Shown one piece after another: positions 61,923 through 64,000 of a stretch of DNA of 64,000 nt. The stretch's first letter is position 1; each line of letters opens with the position of its first letter. The stretch is from Acidobacteriota bacterium (lineage in GTDB: Bacteria; Acidobacteriota; Terriglobia; Bryobacterales; Bryobacteraceae): contig JACTMJ010000004.1 in assembly GCA_014584705.1 (NCBI GenBank), positions 1-64,000 of the forward strand. Reading direction: 5' to 3'. The notes under the pieces are model-generated. The model saw nothing but the letters and a program-made list of their open reading frames with translations. It had not been told where the DNA came from and did not search any database. The position numbers and the translations under genes were made by a program.

Positions 61923-64000
61923 GTGCCGCCCACCCACACGCTGGAAATCACCACTCCCCTGCAATACACCAGGGGTATCGGACCGGCACGGGCAAAGTCG
62001 CTCGAAGCGAAGGGCTTGTTCACCGTGGAAGACCTGCTCTTCTACATGCCTTTCCGGTATGAAGACCGCTCCAATCTCAAGCCCATCCGCGATCTCGCCC
62101 CCGGCGAAATGGCCACCGTCGTCGGGCGTGTGCTCGGAATCCATTCCAAGGCGCTCCGTCGCGGCTCAAAACTGGTTGAGGTATCCTTTGCCGACGGCAG
62201 CGGCGGATCGCTGACGGCGAAGTGGTTCCACGGCGGCTGGATTAGCGATGCCTTTCGCCCGGGAATGCTCGTGGCCCTCTACGGCAAGGTGGAGGTGGAA
62301 AGCTACTCGCGTTCCCTGGCGATGGTACATCCGGATCACGAGGTGATTGACGAGGACCCCGCGAGCGCCGATTCCGCGCTCCACACCGGGCGTATCGTTC
62401 CCGTCTACAGCGCCATCGGTAAGGTGAGCGCGCGCCTTCTGCGCAAGTACGTGCATGCGGTGATGGAACAGCTTCCCCCGCTGCGGGACGCACTGCCAAG
62501 AAGCGTTCGCGAACCGCTCAAACTGCCGCTGTTTTGGGATGCGCTGATCGAGAGCCACTTCCCCCCGGCGGGCTCGGATGTGCGTGCGCTCAACCAGTTT
62601 CGGAGCGCCGCGCAGTATCGCCTGATCTTCGAAGAGTTCTTCTGGCTCGAATGCGGACTGATCCTGAAGCGAAGACGTGCCCGCCGGGAGCGCGGCATTT
62701 CCTTTTCGTTGAATGATCGCGTGCGCGAACAGATCAAGAAGATGCTCCCCTTCCGCCCCACCGGTGCCCAAAAGCGCGTGCTGGGCGAGATCGCCGCCGA
62801 CATGAAAGACCCCTCACCGATGCTGCGCATGCTTCAAGGGGACGTAGGTAGCGGCAAGACCCTGGTGGCGGCCGAGGCGGCCATCATCGCGATGGAGAAC
62901 CGCTACCAGGTAGCCGTGCTTGCACCCACGGAGATTCTGGCTTCCCAACACTACCTCACCTTTAAGCAGCTTCTGGAGCCGCTCGGCTATGAAGTCCTGC
63001 TGCTCACCGGAAGCGACACCGCGAAAGCCAAGAAGCAGAAGAAGCTGGGGATTGAAACCGGATTCGCCCGTGTGGTGGTGGGTACCCATGCCATTCTTCA
63101 GGAGGATGTCAGCTTTGAGAAACTAGGGCTCGTGATCATTGACGAGCAGCACCGCTTCGGCGTCCTGCAGCGCCTGCAATTGATGCGAAAAGGCGTCACC
63201 CCGGATGTGCTCGTCATGACGGCAACCCCGATCCCGCGCACGCTCGCGCTCACCATGTACGGTGACCTCGAGCTCTCCGTGATCGACGAGATGCCTGCCG
63301 GACGGAAGCCGGTTCTCACCCGAATGGTTCCCGAATCCCACATTGAGCAGGTCTGGAGCTTTGTGCGCGGCGAAGTGGACGCCGGCCATCAGGCGTACGT
63401 CGTCTATCCCATGGTGGAGGAAAGCGAATCCGCCGCCAAGAAGGCCGCTGAACAGATGGCGCTGCACTTGCGGCGGAACGTCTTCCCGGATCTTGAGGTC
63501 GGCCTGTTGCACGGCAAGTTGAAGCCCGCCGAGAAAGAGCAGGCGATGGATCGCTTCAAGCGAGGCCAAACCCGGATTCTTGTTTGCACCACCGTGATCG
63601 AAGTGGGCGTGGATGTGCCCAATGCCACCGTCATGGTGATCGAACACGCGGAGCAGTTCGGTCTCTCGCAATTGCACCAGTTGCGCGGGCGCGTCGGACG
63701 CGGGTCCGAGCAGAGTTATTGCGTCCTGGTGCCGTCCAAATTGAGCCCGGATGCTGAAATGCGACTGCGTACGATGGTGGAAACCAATGACGGTTTTCGG
63801 ATCGCCGAAATGGACCTGCAATTGCGAGGACCCGGTGAAATGTTCGGAACCCGCCAATCCGGCCTCCCGGCCTTCCGCTTTGCGGACCTGGTGCGGGATT
63901 ACGACATCCTCGAACACGCCCGCGGTGAAGCTTCGGCATTCATTGAGAAGTTCGACGGGAAGGCCGAACTGAAGGAAGCGGCGGCCTACATCCGCGAGCA
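61923..64000 (+). CDS. recG: ATP-dependent DNA helicase RecG (3' end outside window)
   Basis: RecG reverses stalled replication forks and processes Holliday junctions. The visible 692 residues start at a GTG (61923) and include an N-terminal HhH-like stretch (TRGIGPARAKSL), the wedge domain (about 60-170), Walker A GDVGSGKT, the DEQH box in IIDEQHRFG, TATPIPRTL and the later helicase motif GRVGRGSEQSY. Only the last few residues are missing. Because the frame runs off the window edge the stop is not seen. No strong ribosome site precedes the GTG. Confidence 0.95.
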   Translation, partial: MPPTHTLEITTPLQYTRGIGPARAKSLEAKGLFTVEDLLFYMPFRYEDRSNLKPIRDLAPGEMATVVGRVLGIHSKALRRGSKLVEVSFADGSGGSLTAKWFHGGWISDAFRPGMLVALYGKVEVESYSRSLAMVHPDHEVIDEDPASADSALHTGRIVPVYSAIGKVSARLLRKYVHAVMEQLPPLRDALPRSVREPLKLPLFWDALIESHFPPAGSDVRALNQFRSAAQYRLIFEEFFWLECGLILKRRRARRERGISFSLNDRVREQIKKMLPFRPTGAQKRVLGEIAADMKDPSPMLRMLQGDVGSGKTLVAAEAAIIAMENRYQVAVLAPTEILASQHYLTFKQLLEPLGYEVLLLTGSDTAKAKKQKKLGIETGFARVVVGTHAILQEDVSFEKLGLVIIDEQHRFGVLQRLQLMRKGVTPDVLVMTATPIPRTLALTMYGDLELSVIDEMPAGRKPVLTRMVPESHIEQVWSFVRGEVDAGHQAYVVYPMVEESESAAKKAAEQMALHLRRNVFPDLEVGLLHGKLKPAEKEQAMDRFKRGQTRILVCTTVIEVGVDVPNATVMVIEHAEQFGLSQLHQLRGRVGRGSEQSYCVLVPSKLSPDAEMRLRTMVETNDGFRIAEMDLQLRGPGEMFGTRQSGLPAFRFADLVRDYDILEHARGEASAFIEKFDGKAELKEAAAYIRE

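Noticed and set aside
1..64000. CRISPR arrays, insertion sequences, prophage or tRNA genes
   Set aside because: No spaced direct repeats, transposase or integrase motifs, terminal inverted repeats or cloverleaf folds were found by reading both strands.

Overview
This 64 kb window looks like chromosomal DNA from a GC-rich member of the Acidobacteriota, probably of the Bryobacterales/Solibacter type. That placement is inferred from gene content. The markers are a very large Oar-like TonB-dependent receptor with an N-terminal carboxypeptidase-regulatory domain, many small-molecule enzymes with twin-arginine leaders (Gfo/Idh/MocA dehydrogenase, sugar isomerase, FAD oxidoreductase, enolase-superfamily enzyme), a split glycine decarboxylase (GcvPA/GcvPB), a DUF6807 protein and a bacterial myo-inositol oxygenase. 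No rRNA, tRNA, CRISPR array, transposase or prophage gene was found. About 52 protein genes are packed tightly, often with ATGA or GTGA start/stop overlaps, and several convergent pairs are separated by strong bidirectional hairpins.

Layout. 1-4.4 kb: the first codons of a leftward gene, a small unknown gene, then the 1202-residue receptor. 4.6-10.8 kb: myo-inositol oxygenase, a glycosyltransferase, a TMEM175-type channel, a SAM hydrolase (DUF62), a cysteine desulfurase and an FAD oxidoreductase. 10.9-22 kb, leftward: a TPR metallopeptidase-like protein, a transpeptidase with a histone-H1-like tail, the glycine cleavage operon gcvT-gcvH-gcvPA-gcvPB, a class A beta-lactamase-like hydrolase and a GH15 enzyme. 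22-36 kb: a Gfo/Idh dehydrogenase, rfbA, a molybdopterin oxidoreductase, an ECF sigma/membrane protein/secreted protein operon, a YdcH-like protein, rimI with an MFS transporter, a second TPR protein related to the one at 11 kb but without its zinc motif, a sugar isomerase and a CE15 glucuronoyl esterase. 36-40.6 kb is a translation cluster: prfB with an intact programmed frameshift, a Sua5-type TsaC, selA and efp.

40.6-64 kb: a DUF6807/enolase-superfamily pair, an orphan type VI-like sheath protein that fuses TssB-like and TssC-like regions, a convergent BON-LysM protein, a GH63-like glucosidase, an alpha/beta hydrolase, the sulfate ABC operon (sbp-cysT-cysW-cysA), an isomerase-deoC pair, then rsmB-rpe-bamD-response regulator-yajQ, and finally gltX divergent from a recG that runs off the window.

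The observations most worth following are the fused orphan contractile-sheath gene with its LysM neighbour, an unnamed C-terminal domain (motif FRCGxQxP) shared by two TPR paralogues of which one has lost its HExxH motif, the Lys/Ala/Thr-rich tail on a penicillin-binding protein, and an elongation factor P with Asn where the modified Lys or Arg normally sits. Several sugar genes (inositol oxygenase, glucuronoyl esterase, an ACS-type transporter, isomerases) suggest use of plant-derived uronates and inositol, but they are dispersed and do not form one operon.
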